From contig JANYIW010000043.1 in NCBI GenBank assembly GCA_025358645.1, positions 1 through 34,919 on the forward strand: a stretch of DNA of 34,919 bases, written 5' to 3'. This DNA comes from Bacteroidales bacterium (GTDB lineage Bacteria; Bacteroidota; Bacteroidia; Bacteroidales; VadinHA17). Positions 6,072-15,048 of this stretch are shown here, one piece after another. Under the pieces are notes generated by a model, which worked only from the letters and a program-made list of their open reading frames with translations, was not told the DNA's origin and did no database searches. How positions within the stretch are numbered: the first letter of the stretch is position 1; every line of letters starts with the position of its first letter. The translations under genes were made by a program, and so were the position numbers.

Positions 6072-8873
6072 CTAATGTGCTTCAAACCAGTTATTGCCGG
6101 TACCCCAGTCGACCTTTAAAGGGATATCCAGTTTAACAGCGTTAGACATTTCAAATATAACAAGCTCTTTCAGCTTTTCAAGTTCTGAAACTTCAACTTC
6201 AAATATAAGTTCGTCATGTACCTGAAGGTTCATTTTTGAGAGGAACTTCTCTGATTTCATCTTGTCATATATTCTGATCATGGCAATTTTAATAATATCT
6301 GCTGCACTGCCCTGAATTGGTGCGTTAATTGCATTTCTTTCGGCATTTCCCCTAACCACCTGGTTGTGTGAATGAATATCAGGTAAATATCGTTTCCGTC
6401 CAAACATTGTTGCTACAAACCCTGAATCTCTGGCTTTCTTAATGCTTTCATCCATATAAATTTTTACACCCGGATAAGAATTGAAATAGCCATCAATAAG
6501 CTCTTTCGCCTCCTTTCTGCCAATATTCAAGCGTTCTGAAAGCCCGAAAGAAGAAATTCCATAAATGATACCAAAATTTGCTGTTTTTGCCCTGCTGCGC
6601 ATCTCACGTGTAACTTCGGTAATCTCTACGCCGAATATTTTAGCGGCTGTAGCTGCATGAATATCACTTCCGGAAAGGAAATCGGCAATCATGCTTTTAT
6701 CCTTACTGAGATGAGCCATAAGCCTCAGTTCAATTTGAGAGTAGTCTGCTGATAAGAAAATCTGCCCTTTCCCTGGAACGAAGGCTTTTCGTATTTCCCT
6801 GCCCCTTGCATCCCTGACAGGAATATTCTGGAGGTTTGGGTTATTTGAACTTAATCTGCCTGTTGAGGCTACAGCCTGGTTGAAAGAGGTATGAATTCTG
6901 CCGGTTTTCTTATCAACAAGAAGAGGAAGCGCCTCAACATACGTTGACAGTAGTTTCTTAAGTCCACGGAATTCCAGTACTTTATCGATAATCGGATGTT
7001 TACTTGTCAGTCGTTGTAATATTTCCTCATTGGTAATAAACTGTTTGGTTTTGGTAACCCTTGCTTTATCATCAAGTTTCAGTCTGATAAACAGAATATC
7101 ACCCAGTTGTTTAGGTGAGGAAATATTAAATTCTGTTCCTGCCAGCGTATATATCTCTTTTTCGAGGGAGATAATATCCTCACGAAGGTTTATTGTAATA
7201 GCTTTCAGATCCAGAAGATCCAGTATCACGCCATTTCTTTCCATTGTTGCCAGCACATTGATGAGTGGCATCTCAATATTATGGGCAAGCTCATATAATC
7301 CTTCGGTTTTTATACGGGTTTCAAAGACCGTCTTTAACTGGTAGGTCACATCTGCATCTTCGACTGCATATTCCATCAACTTGTCAACCGGGACTGACCT
7401 CATGTTTTTCTGGTTGTTACCTTTTTCCCCGATGAGGGATTCAATATGCACAGGGCTGTATCCGAGATAAGATTCCGATAATAAATTCATGTTATGCCTC
7501 ATATCGGGCTCCAGAAGATAATGAGCTATCATTGTGTCGAACAAGTGTCCTTTAACCTCGATATCATAATTGCCCAGAACCTGAATATCAAATTTCATGT
7601 TCTGTCCTATTTTCAGTGTTTCAGGGTTTTCAAAGACCGGCCTGACAATTTCCAGAATGGCTTTAGTCTCATTTTGTGATTCGGGGAAATGAATAAGATA
7701 TCCGGAACCTTTTTCCCAGGAAAAAGTAAGAGCAACAAGCTCTGCATCAAGTGGATCTATGCTAGTTGTCTCGGTGTCAAAACAAAACTCTTTAAGCGTG
7801 TTTACCTTTTTAACAAATTCTTTAATGTCTGAAATGTTTTCAAGCAGGATATAGTTATGGTCAACAGTTTCAATTGAGGCATTCCCGGTAACCGGAGCAA
7901 TTACTTCCTCTCCGAAAAGAGTACCCTGAAAAGAATCAGTCTGAGGGGTAAATAAGTGTTGTTGAGGCCTTGGTTTTTCTGATTTTTCGATTTCTGAAAG
8001 TATTTTCGCAGCAACAGTTTTGAATTCCAGTTCATTAAAAAGAATATTCAGTTTAACCGGATCGGGAACTTCCAGTTCAAGTGCAGTTTCATCCAATTCA
8101 ACTGGCACATTTTGTTCAATTGTGGCAAGTATTTTAGACATTTCAATCTGTTCCCTGTTGTTTTCAATAATCTCTTTTAGCTTTCCCTTCAATTTATCAG
8201 TATTTCTGAAAAGCTCTTCAATACTACCATATTCTGAAATCAGTTTCATCGCTGTTTTTGGGCCAACCCCTGGCGCTCCCGGAATATTATCTGCCGTATC
8301 GCCCATAAGTGCAAGAATATCAATAACCTGCTCCGGACGCTGAACATTGAATTCCTTTTTTATATCCTCAACCCCCCATAAGATTGATTCATTTCCGCTT
8401 CTCGATGGTTTTAACATAAAAACGTTTTCCGAAACAAGCTGGGCAAAATCTTTATCAGGCGTCATCATGTAAGTAGTAAAACCACGCTCAGAAGCTTTCC
8501 TGGCCAAAGTACCAATTACATCATCCGCTTCAAACCCAGGATAATCAATTACCGGTATTTTATAAGCTTCAATCAGCCTTTTTATATAGGGCACTGCCTT
8601 TTTAATATCTTCAGGAGTCTCATCACGATGAGCTTTGTATTCTTTAAACATCTCGTGCCTGAAGGTTGGCGTGGGAGTGTCAAAAACTACCGCAATATGT
8701 GTTGGCTTGCGTGTCCGGAGAACCTCTTCAAGGGCAAGAAGAAATCCAAAAATAGCCGAAGTATTTAATCCTTTTGAGGTGACTCTCGGGTTTTTAATGA
8801 ATGCATAATAGGCACGGAATATAAGTGCATAAGCATCCAGAAGAAAAAGTTTTTTAGAGGTATTATCTATCAT
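6072..8873 (-). CDS. polA: DNA polymerase I
   Basis: This 933-residue, three-domain repair polymerase has a 5'-3' exonuclease/FEN domain at about 5-290 (GFEADDVIGTLA, GDTADNIPG, GVGPKTA). The 3'-5' proofreading domain at about 340-525 keeps all metal ligands: Asp366 and Glu368 in DTET, Asp429 in NMKFD, and Tyr502/Asp506 in the YxxxD motif. The polymerase domain runs from about 560 to the end, with motif A (SADYSQIELR, Asp710), the O-helix (Arg759, Lys763, Phe767, Tyr771) and motif C (VHDE, Asp887). Proofreading should therefore be active, unlike in Taq-type enzymes. It is the first gene after the foldback repeat, whose edge is 7 bp before the start codon. Confidence 0.98.
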   Translation of the reverse strand: MIDNTSKKLFLLDAYALIFRAYYAFIKNPRVTSKGLNTSAIFGFLLALEEVLRTRKPTHIAVVFDTPTPTFRHEMFKEYKAHRDETPEDIKKAVPYIKRLIEAYKIPVIDYPGFEADDVIGTLARKASERGFTTYMMTPDKDFAQLVSENVFMLKPSRSGNESILWGVEDIKKEFNVQRPEQVIDILALMGDTADNIPGAPGVGPKTAMKLISEYGSIEELFRNTDKLKGKLKEIIENNREQIEMSKILATIEQNVPVELDETALELEVPDPVKLNILFNELEFKTVAAKILSEIEKSEKPRPQQHLFTPQTDSFQGTLFGEEVIAPVTGNASIETVDHNYILLENISDIKEFVKKVNTLKEFCFDTETTSIDPLDAELVALTFSWEKGSGYLIHFPESQNETKAILEIVRPVFENPETLKIGQNMKFDIQVLGNYDIEVKGHLFDTMIAHYLLEPDMRHNMNLLSESYLGYSPVHIESLIGEKGNNQKNMRSVPVDKLMEYAVEDADVTYQLKTVFETRIKTEGLYELAHNIEMPLINVLATMERNGVILDLLDLKAITINLREDIISLEKEIYTLAGTEFNISSPKQLGDILFIRLKLDDKARVTKTKQFITNEEILQRLTSKHPIIDKVLEFRGLKKLLSTYVEALPLLVDKKTGRIHTSFNQAVASTGRLSSNNPNLQNIPVRDARGREIRKAFVPGKGQIFLSADYSQIELRLMAHLSKDKSMIADFLSGSDIHAATAAKIFGVEITEVTREMRSRAKTANFGIIYGISSFGLSERLNIGRKEAKELIDGYFNSYPGVKIYMDESIKKARDSGFVATMFGRKRYLPDIHSHNQVVRGNAERNAINAPIQGSAADIIKIAMIRIYDKMKSEKFLSKMNLQVHDELIFEVEVSELEKLKELVIFEMSNAVKLDIPLKVDWGTGNNWFEAH

Positions 8874-8880
8874 ATAATTA

Positions 8881-9030
8881 AGTTTGAAGTGCCTAAAGTT
8901 TGGAGTGCCTAAAGTTAAAGAAAAGTTTGGAGTGCCTAAAGTTAAAGAAAAGTTTGAAGTGTCACTTTAGGCACTCTAGGCACTCTAGGCACTTTAGGCA
9001 CTTTAGGCACTTTAGGCACTCCACACTTCT
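8881..9030. repeat. Foldback repeat, copy 1: 9-bp tandem arm facing 27-bp composite arm
   Basis: The left arm (8881-8963) has a 16-bp unit AGTTTGAAGTGCCTAA, two identical 27-bp units (8897-8923, 8924-8950) and a truncated one. Each contains GTGCCTAAAGT. The right arm (8964-9017) has six head-to-tail 9-bp units, ACTTTAGGC or ACTCTAGGC, then ACTCCACACT to the queD stop codon at 9031. The 9-mer is the reverse complement of GCCTAAAGT in the left arm, so the whole element can fold back. It fills the entire gap between queD and polA. A relative lies at 31318-31530. Confidence 0.9.
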
Positions 9031-9483
9031 TCATGGGTTATCTGATGCAAACCATTCCGCATAAGATGAGGCTGTTTCGTAAAGTTTAAGACTGTGTAAT
9101 TTAACCTCAGCCGGGAGGTAAGGGGCAATACGTTCTGCAAAATCGGCAACCAGGTTTTCGCAGGTAGGCTGATAAGCCACTACGACAGTATTCCCAAACA
9201 TCTTTTTAAACAATTCTGTCTTATCCTTATCCATTTTTTTGCTTAGCACGACTGTGTGATCAAATATATTAACAATATTATTTTTAACAATAATTTTCAG
9301 GTCGTTAAAGTCTATTACCATACCGTTTTTAGGATTATCCTGATTATCTGCCGGGAATCCGGATATTGTAACGTAAAGGCGATAGGAATGGCCATGTACA
9401 TTTCTGCATGGCCCATCGTAGTTCCAAAGTACGTGTGACATTTCAAAATGGAATTCCTTGGTTACTCGTATTAATGGACTCAT
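9031..9483 (-). CDS. queD: 6-carboxytetrahydropterin synthase (QueD/PTPS family)
   Basis: This enzyme converts dihydroneopterin triphosphate to 6-carboxy-5,6,7,8-tetrahydropterin in queuosine/7-deazaguanine synthesis; PTPS-type activity is the alternative. With the start MSPLIRVTKEFHFEMSH the product is 150 residues. Zinc ligands His17, His30 and His32 (HGHSY) and catalytic Cys26 (GPCRNVHGH) are visible, as are the FDHTVVL motif and the C-terminal LYETASSYAEW with its conserved Glu. An ATG nine codons upstream exists but would add residues unlike the family. No other queuosine gene is adjacent. The stop codon abuts the foldback repeat. Confidence 0.9.
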   Translation of the reverse strand: MSPLIRVTKEFHFEMSHVLWNYDGPCRNVHGHSYRLYVTISGFPADNQDNPKNGMVIDFNDLKIIVKNNIVNIFDHTVVLSKKMDKDKTELFKKMFGNTVVVAYQPTCENLVADFAERIAPYLPAEVKLHSLKLYETASSYAEWFASDNP

Positions 9484-9585
9484 AATTTTATAGTTGAAAA
9501 TATAATACAATATTAACCATTCTGACCAATAAAGGTTTAAAGTTTTGACGTGGTTTTGCTCTTTTCAGCTAATATTATGACGCTA

Positions 9586-9619
9586 TTGAGTCATTGGAAA
9601 CATTTATTCCTTACCTTTG
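9586..9619 (+). promoter_or_regulatory. Promoter-like element before the acyl-CoA synthetase gene
   Basis: TACCTTTG at 9612-9619 is a full TAnnTTTG match, followed by GC. A TTG at 9586-9588 lies 23 bases upstream; another at 9594-9596 is only 15 bases away. The element is 31 bases before the ATG. Confidence 0.5.
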
Positions 9620-9650
9620 CGGTCTATAATTGGCTTAAGAATAGGGGATA

Positions 9651-11297
9651 ATGGATAAAATTGAAATCAGGCTGACTTTCCCTGCAATGTTTAATGAGAC
9701 ATTAAGGAAGTTTGGTGATCACAATGCATACGCATTTGTGGGGGAAAAGCCAAAGACTTATGAAACGGTAAACAAGGAGATACGGGCTCTGATTGCTTTT
9801 CTTGAAAAAATTGGGATTTGTCCTGGTGATAAAGTAGCAATACTGAGCTTAAATATGCCAAACTGGGCGATTGCTTACTTTTCAATTACTTTTATGGGCG
9901 CAGTAGTCGTGCCTGTTCTTCCTGATTTTTCAAGTACAGAAGTTGCCAATATTCTTGAACACTCGGGCTCTAAAGCAATATTTATATCAAACTCTTTATT
10001 ATCCCGGATTGAAGGATTCAAATCAGAAGATCTGAAAACAACTATCCTTATAGAGGATTTTTCTCTTATCAATTCAGGAAAAGGATCATCCAAATTTGAC
10101 TATTCAGTACTTCCTGTTAAAAATTATACTATTGAAGAAGAAGATCTTGCATCAATTATCTATACTTCAGGAACAACCGGTCGTTCAAAAGGAGTTATGC
10201 TGACACATAAAAACATCTCGTTTAATGCACTGAAGGGCAGGGGAATACAATTTATTGATGAAAATGATCGCTTTTTGTCTGTCCTTCCTTTATCTCACAC
10301 TTATGAAAATACACTTGGGCTGATTTTGCCAATGCTCTGTGGATCTTGTGTCTACTATCTAAGAAAACCGCCGACTCCTGCAGTACTTATTCCTGCAATG
10401 GCGGAAATAAAACCCACATTAATGCTGACCGTTCCGCTGATAATTGAAAAAATTTATTTTAATAAAATCATGCCCGCGTTCAGGGATAAACTGATACTTA
10501 AGCTTCTTTATAAGATTCCGGTTATCAGAAAAAAACTTAATGAAGCAGCGGGTAAGAAACTGCTGAAAACATTTGGCGGTGAGCTGAAGTTTTATGGTAT
10601 AGGGGGCGCCAAGCTTAATAATGCAGTTGAGAAGTTCCTTATTGAAGCAAAATTCCCGTATGCAATTGGTTACGGTCTTACAGAAACAGCTCCTCTCCTT
10701 GCCGGAAGCAATGCTCAAAGAGCTGTATTTGAATCAACAGGGCCGGCATTAGACGGCATTGAGCTTATCATAAATAACCCCGATAACAAGACCGGGGAAG
10801 GGGAAGTCTGGGTCAGAGGACCAAACGTGATGAAAGGTTATTATAAAGAACCTGAAATGACTAAAGAGGTTATTACTCCAGACGGATGGTTTAAAACCGG
10901 AGATCTTGGAAATCTTGACCGTAATAACAACCTTTATATAAAAGGAAGACTGAAGAACATGATCGTTGGCGCCAGCGGTGAGAATATTTATCCTGAGGAA
11001 ATTGAATCAATCATTAACAACTTCCGGTTCGTTGTGGATTCACTTGTAGTTCAACAAAAAGGGAAGCTTGTTGCCCTGGTTCAAATAAACATGGAAGAAC
11101 TGGAAAAGAAATACCAGATTCTCAAACAGGATATGACACGTCAGGTTGAAGATAAAGTTGATGAAGTTCTCAGCGAATTAAAGGAATGTGTAAATTCCCA
11201 GGTAAATAAATTCAGCCAGATCCAAAAAGTTGTCCTTCAACCGGTTCCGTTTCAGAAGACTGCAACGCTTAAGATAAAGAGGTTTCTCTATACATAA
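9651..11297 (+). CDS. AMP-forming long-chain acyl-CoA synthetase
   Basis: This is an ANL-superfamily ligase that activates a fatty acid as acyl-AMP and transfers it to CoA. In 548 residues it carries the ATP-binding loop YTSGTTGRSKG (171-181), the LPLSHTYE region (212-219), GYGLTETAPL (340-349), the adenine/ribose-binding DGWFKTGDLG (411-420, Asp418) and the hinge with KGRLKNMIVGASGENIYPEEIE. The C terminus, FQKTATLKIKRFL, holds the catalytic Lys. It is a FadD/FACS-like enzyme; chain length is not readable. It runs convergent to the superoxide dismutase gene, with stop codons directly adjacent. Confidence 0.93.
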   Translation: MDKIEIRLTFPAMFNETLRKFGDHNAYAFVGEKPKTYETVNKEIRALIAFLEKIGICPGDKVAILSLNMPNWAIAYFSITFMGAVVVPVLPDFSSTEVANILEHSGSKAIFISNSLLSRIEGFKSEDLKTTILIEDFSLINSGKGSSKFDYSVLPVKNYTIEEEDLASIIYTSGTTGRSKGVMLTHKNISFNALKGRGIQFIDENDRFLSVLPLSHTYENTLGLILPMLCGSCVYYLRKPPTPAVLIPAMAEIKPTLMLTVPLIIEKIYFNKIMPAFRDKLILKLLYKIPVIRKKLNEAAGKKLLKTFGGELKFYGIGGAKLNNAVEKFLIEAKFPYAIGYGLTETAPLLAGSNAQRAVFESTGPALDGIELIINNPDNKTGEGEVWVRGPNVMKGYYKEPEMTKEVITPDGWFKTGDLGNLDRNNNLYIKGRLKNMIVGASGENIYPEEIESIINNFRFVVDSLVVQQKGKLVALVQINMEELEKKYQILKQDMTRQVEDKVDEVLSELKECVNSQVNKFSQIQKVVLQPVPFQKTATLKIKRFLYT

Positions 11298-12026
11298 TCA
11301 CCCTTTCACCGCTTGCAGGTATCTCCTGTTGACTTCATCCCAGTTCACTACATTCCAGAATGCATCAATATAATCAGGTCTCTTATTCTGATATTTAAGA
11401 TAATAAGCATGCTCCCATACATCAAGAGTTAATAAAGGTGTGCCTTTTACCGGTGATATATCCATCAACGGGTTATCCTGATTTGGCGAACTTGCTATGG
11501 CTAAATTCTTATCTGTCCCGAGATATAACCAGGCCCATCCGCTTCCGAACCTTGTTTTGGCAGCAGTGTTGAATGCTTCTTTGCATTTATCAACCGAGCC
11601 AAACGATTTTGTAATAGCAGCAGATAGATCGGCCGAGGGTTTCGAAGATCCTGTACCAAGATTCTTCCAGAAAAATAAATGGTTATAATAACCTCCGCCA
11701 TTGTTTCTTACTACATCGGCTTGTTTTGATATCCCAGCAAATATTTCACTAAGGGGCTTCCCTTCAAGAGCAGTACCCTTAATGGCATTCATGAAATTCG
11801 TATAATACGCTCTGTGGTGCTTATCATAATGTATTTCCATTGTCTTTGCATCTATGTAAGGTTCCAGAGCATTGTATGCAAATGGCAAAGGAGGAAATTC
11901 CGTTGCCGGGACGCCTTCAATTACTGAAGCCTTTACAGGTACCTGATCGTTACCAAATACTTTTGGTCCAATGTAAGCAGCAGCAGTCATTAACCCAGCT
12001 GCCTTGAAAAATTTTCTTCGTTCCAT
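11298..12026 (-). CDS. Exported Fe/Mn superoxide dismutase with Tat signal
   Basis: This enzyme dismutates superoxide to oxygen and hydrogen peroxide. The first ~30 residues are a Tat-like signal: twin arginine in ERRKFFKAAG, then a hydrophobic AGLMTAAAYIG stretch. Export of a folded, metal-loaded enzyme is therefore predicted. The SOD part starts at FPPLPFAYNALEPYID. Metal ligands are seen in EIHYDKHH, GGGYYNHLFFW and the DVWEHAYY block (Asp and His). The SxWxWL element GSGWAWLYLG is present. Fe versus Mn preference cannot be decided by eye. It lies next to the respiratory island, which fits a role against superoxide outside the cytoplasm. Confidence 0.93.
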   Translation of the reverse strand: MERRKFFKAAGLMTAAAYIGPKVFGNDQVPVKASVIEGVPATEFPPLPFAYNALEPYIDAKTMEIHYDKHHRAYYTNFMNAIKGTALEGKPLSEIFAGISKQADVVRNNGGGYYNHLFFWKNLGTGSSKPSADLSAAITKSFGSVDKCKEAFNTAAKTRFGSGWAWLYLGTDKNLAIASSPNQDNPLMDISPVKGTPLLTLDVWEHAYYLKYQNKRPDYIDAFWNVVNWDEVNRRYLQAVKG

Positions 12027-12187
12027 ACTAATGTTTTTTATTCATTAAACAGTCATAGTCAGGCTTTGTTCAAATCATACTGACAAAACATCACAGAGTT
12101 TCATGATTTTTGGAACTTTTAAGCCGGGACTAAAAAAAATTCATACATTTATAAATCAAATCTGAATCCGGCTAATAAGAAAATAAT

Positions 12188-12568
12188 ATGAAAAGACTTA
12201 CAACAATCGGAAGAATTTTGTTTGCTGCGCCTTTTGCGCTCTTTGGGATTAATCATTTTTTTATGCTTGATTATTATCTGGGGATCCTGACCTCTTTTGT
12301 CCCGCTCGGTGCATATACGATAATCCTGACGGGAATAATGCTAATTGTAGCCAGTATCAGTATAATTACGAAAGTACTTGTTAAATTTTCCACCTTATTG
12401 CTGGCTATATTGCTTTTTATTTTTATTGTCACAATTCATATTCCGCACCTCTTTACCGAAGCAGACAAAACAATTACGATAATAGCGCTTCTTAAAGATA
12501 TCTCGCTTATGGGAGGCTCATTAATGATCTCCGGTATCTATTCCGAAGAAGAAAAACAAAATAAATAA
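12188..12568 (+). CDS. DoxX-like small membrane protein
   Basis: This 126-residue protein has about four hydrophobic helices. Its N terminus, TIGRILFAAPFALFGINHFF, resembles the DoxX/DoxD-like family, whose members are linked to thiosulfate:quinone oxidoreductase subunits or to redox-stress complexes; many have no assigned function. It ends in a short charged tail (YSEEEKQNK). It lies between the divergent exported SOD gene and the SCO-cox operon, 84 bp before SCO, so association with respiratory or oxidative-stress functions is plausible but inferred. Confidence 0.75.
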   Translation: MKRLTTIGRILFAAPFALFGINHFFMLDYYLGILTSFVPLGAYTIILTGIMLIVASISIITKVLVKFSTLLLAILLFIFIVTIHIPHLFTEADKTITIIALLKDISLMGGSLMISGIYSEEEKQNK

Positions 12569-12652
12569 AATTGCCTGTGCAATAATCACGTTTTATTTAA
12601 CCCGAAAGAAATATATCATATCTTTATAACACAAAAATCTTTAGATTCTGCC

Positions 12653-13444
12653 ATGAGTCACTTAAAATTGTTTTTTGCATTATTTATTTGTCTGATTAGT
12701 GTTAAATCATTTTCTCAAACCGCACTGTTCGACAAGCAAATGCAGATTAGTTTCGATGAGAAACAAGGCCAATTCGCTGCTCTCGACACAAAACTGGTTA
12801 ACGAGAATGGGGATACCGTCCTGTTAAAGGATATAATTAATAAACCAACCATTCTTAATCTGGTTTATTACGAGTGCGCGGGAACATGTAGTCCACTTAT
12901 GTTTGGGGTCTCTAAATTCATTGATGAAGTTGATCTTAAAGTGGGTACAGATTACGAAGTTATTACAGTCAGTTTTGACCCTTCCGAAAAAATCGATTTG
13001 GGAATCAAAAAGAAAGCCGCCTATCTAAGTACAATGAAGAATAAGGAAGCCGAGAAGTACTGGCGCTTTTTTGTGGGTGACAGCCTCAATATTGCTAAAT
13101 TAACAAAATCCGTTGGGTTCAACTATCAGAAAAAAAACAATCAGTATATTCATCCAACCGGTCTGATTGCCCTTGGTTCGGATGGAAAGATTATCCGATA
13201 CCTGAGGGGAATTGATTTTCTGCCATTTGATATCAAAATCACAATGGTCGAGGCTGCAAAAGGGAAAATCGGTCCAAGTATAAACCGATTGCTTGCCATT
13301 TGTTATTCCTATGATACAAACGGCAACCAGTTTGTATTTAATGTGACCAGGGTTTCTGCAATTGTCATTTTATTTATTGTCATTTTAATATTTTTGTTCC
13401 TTTCACTATCCAGATTAAACTTAAAAAAAAGACTTAATAAATGA
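12653..13444 (+). CDS. SCO1/SenC copper chaperone with C-terminal membrane anchor
   Basis: SCO proteins deliver copper to, or reduce, the CuA site of oxidase subunit II. The 263 residues begin with a signal peptide (1-21, ending SFSQ). A thioredoxin fold follows with the copper ligands Cys75 and Cys79 in YECAGTCSPLM and His167 in YIHPTG. A single hydrophobic helix near 233-252 and a basic tail would anchor it in the inner membrane with the domain outside. The stop overlaps the coxI start by 4 bp (ATGA), so it is translationally coupled to the oxidase it should serve. Confidence 0.93.
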   Translation: MSHLKLFFALFICLISVKSFSQTALFDKQMQISFDEKQGQFAALDTKLVNENGDTVLLKDIINKPTILNLVYYECAGTCSPLMFGVSKFIDEVDLKVGTDYEVITVSFDPSEKIDLGIKKKAAYLSTMKNKEAEKYWRFFVGDSLNIAKLTKSVGFNYQKKNNQYIHPTGLIALGSDGKIIRYLRGIDFLPFDIKITMVEAAKGKIGPSINRLLAICYSYDTNGNQFVFNVTRVSAIVILFIVILIFLFLSLSRLNLKKRLNK

Positions 13445-15048
13445 GTACTCAAAAAGACATTGAGGAACCTAGTTATCTTGATTATAAAGGAAAATACAAG
13501 GGAATTTTTTCCTGGATATTATCAACAGATCATAAAAGGATTGCTTTGCTATACCTCTATTCGATCCTTGCCTTCTTTGCCACAGGAGCTACTATAGGTT
13601 TATTGATGAAGTTTGAGCTTATTGCACCGGGCAAAACCATTATGACAGCTCAAACGTATAATGCTTTTTTCACTCTCCACGGCATTATAATGATTTTTGC
13701 TGTTGTCATTCCCGGGCTACCTGCTGTATTTGGTAATTTTCTTTTACCAATTATGATCGGAGCAAAAGATGTTGCTTTTCCAAGGTTAAATCTTTTATCC
13801 TGGTATTTCTATGTCATGGGAGTTTCATTAGTACTAATCTCACAATTTACCGGACAGGGACCTCCGGATACAGGATGGACATTCTATGCTCCTTACAGTT
13901 TCAGAACTACTGGGAATATGCTTCCGGCAGTTTTTGGTGCATTTGTTCTTGGCTTTTCATCAATACTTACCGGACTGAATTTTTTAGTGACTATTCACAG
14001 AATGCGCGCCCCCGGAATGACATGGCTGAAAATGCCATTATTCCCATGGACATTATATGCAACCGGATGGATACAATTGCTTGCTACGCCGATTATCGGT
14101 ATTACTTTACTTATGATTATTGCCGAAAGGACCCTGCACATTGGATTTTTTGACCCGGCCCTGGGTGGCGATCCGATTCTTTATCAGCATTTATTCTGGA
14201 CTTACAGTCATCCGGCGGTTTATATTATGATTTTACCCGCTATGGGGGCAATTTCTGAAATTATTCCAACTTTCTCTCATAAAACATTATTCGGTTATAA
14301 CTTCATGGTTGCATCTTCTCTTGCAATTGCCTTTGTCGGTTATTTCGTCTGGGGCCATCACATGTTCACATCCGGAATGAGTAGCACGGCTCTTTACGCC
14401 TTTTCACTGCTTACTTTTCTTGTAGCTATTCCCAGCGCAATAAAAGTATTTAATTGGATAGCTACAATGCATAAAGGCTCAATTGATCTTCAAACTCCCT
14501 TTTATTGGGCAATGGGATTCATCTTTGTATTCATGATAGGTGGTTTTTCGGGACTAATTCTTGGGTCGCTTGCAACTGATATTCACCTGCATAATACACA
14601 TTTTGTACTTGCCCATTTCCATTTTATTGTTTTCGGAGGTACTGGTTTTGCCTTTTTTGGCGCTATGCATTACTGGTATCCTAAAATAACCGGTAAAATG
14701 TATGATTCCAGATGGGCTAATATAGGCTTATTCCTCTTTTTAACTGGCTTTCTCGTTCTGTATGGCACAATGTTTTATCTGGGATATGAAGGTATGCCAA
14801 GAAGATACTATGATTATGATGAAATATTTCACACAGGTAATATCATTTCAACAATGGGATCATGGGTCCTTTATTCAGGGTTGGGAATAATTATAATTAA
14901 TTTATTTGCTTCACTTAAGAGCGGAACTAAAGCTCCTTCAAATCCCTGGGGTGGTAAGACACTGGAATGGTCAATACCTTCGCCTCCTCCGGTTGAAAAT
15001 TTTAAAGAAATACCTGTTATAACCAAGGGACCATACAGCTATAAATGA
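13441..15048 (+). CDS. coxA: caa3-type cytochrome c oxidase subunit I (A2-type)
   Basis: This is the catalytic heme-copper subunit, 535 residues with about 12 membrane helices. Redox ligands are visible by alignment to known oxidases: His80 and His394 for the low-spin heme, His392 for the high-spin heme, and His257, His306 and His307 for CuB, with cross-link Tyr261. The helix VI motif is YSHPAVY instead of HPEVY. The D-channel glutamate is thus missing and the YSHP signature of A2-type oxidases (Thermus, Rhodothermus) is present. The start overlaps SCO by 4 bp and the stop overlaps coxIII by 4 bp. Confidence 0.97.
   Translation: MSTQKDIEEPSYLDYKGKYKGIFSWILSTDHKRIALLYLYSILAFFATGATIGLLMKFELIAPGKTIMTAQTYNAFFTLHGIIMIFAVVIPGLPAVFGNFLLPIMIGAKDVAFPRLNLLSWYFYVMGVSLVLISQFTGQGPPDTGWTFYAPYSFRTTGNMLPAVFGAFVLGFSSILTGLNFLVTIHRMRAPGMTWLKMPLFPWTLYATGWIQLLATPIIGITLLMIIAERTLHIGFFDPALGGDPILYQHLFWTYSHPAVYIMILPAMGAISEIIPTFSHKTLFGYNFMVASSLAIAFVGYFVWGHHMFTSGMSSTALYAFSLLTFLVAIPSAIKVFNWIATMHKGSIDLQTPFYWAMGFIFVFMIGGFSGLILGSLATDIHLHNTHFVLAHFHFIVFGGTGFAFFGAMHYWYPKITGKMYDSRWANIGLFLFLTGFLVLYGTMFYLGYEGMPRRYYDYDEIFHTGNIISTMGSWVLYSGLGIIIINLFASLKSGTKAPSNPWGGKTLEWSIPSPPPVENFKEIPVITKGPYSYK

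Noticed and set aside
8964-9017. CRISPR-like look of the short regular repeats
   Set aside because: The units are contiguous 9-mers without spacers, and no cas gene is near.
12570-12583. Small hairpin after the DoxX-like gene as a terminator
   Set aside because: The stem is only 5 bp and no T-tract follows directly.
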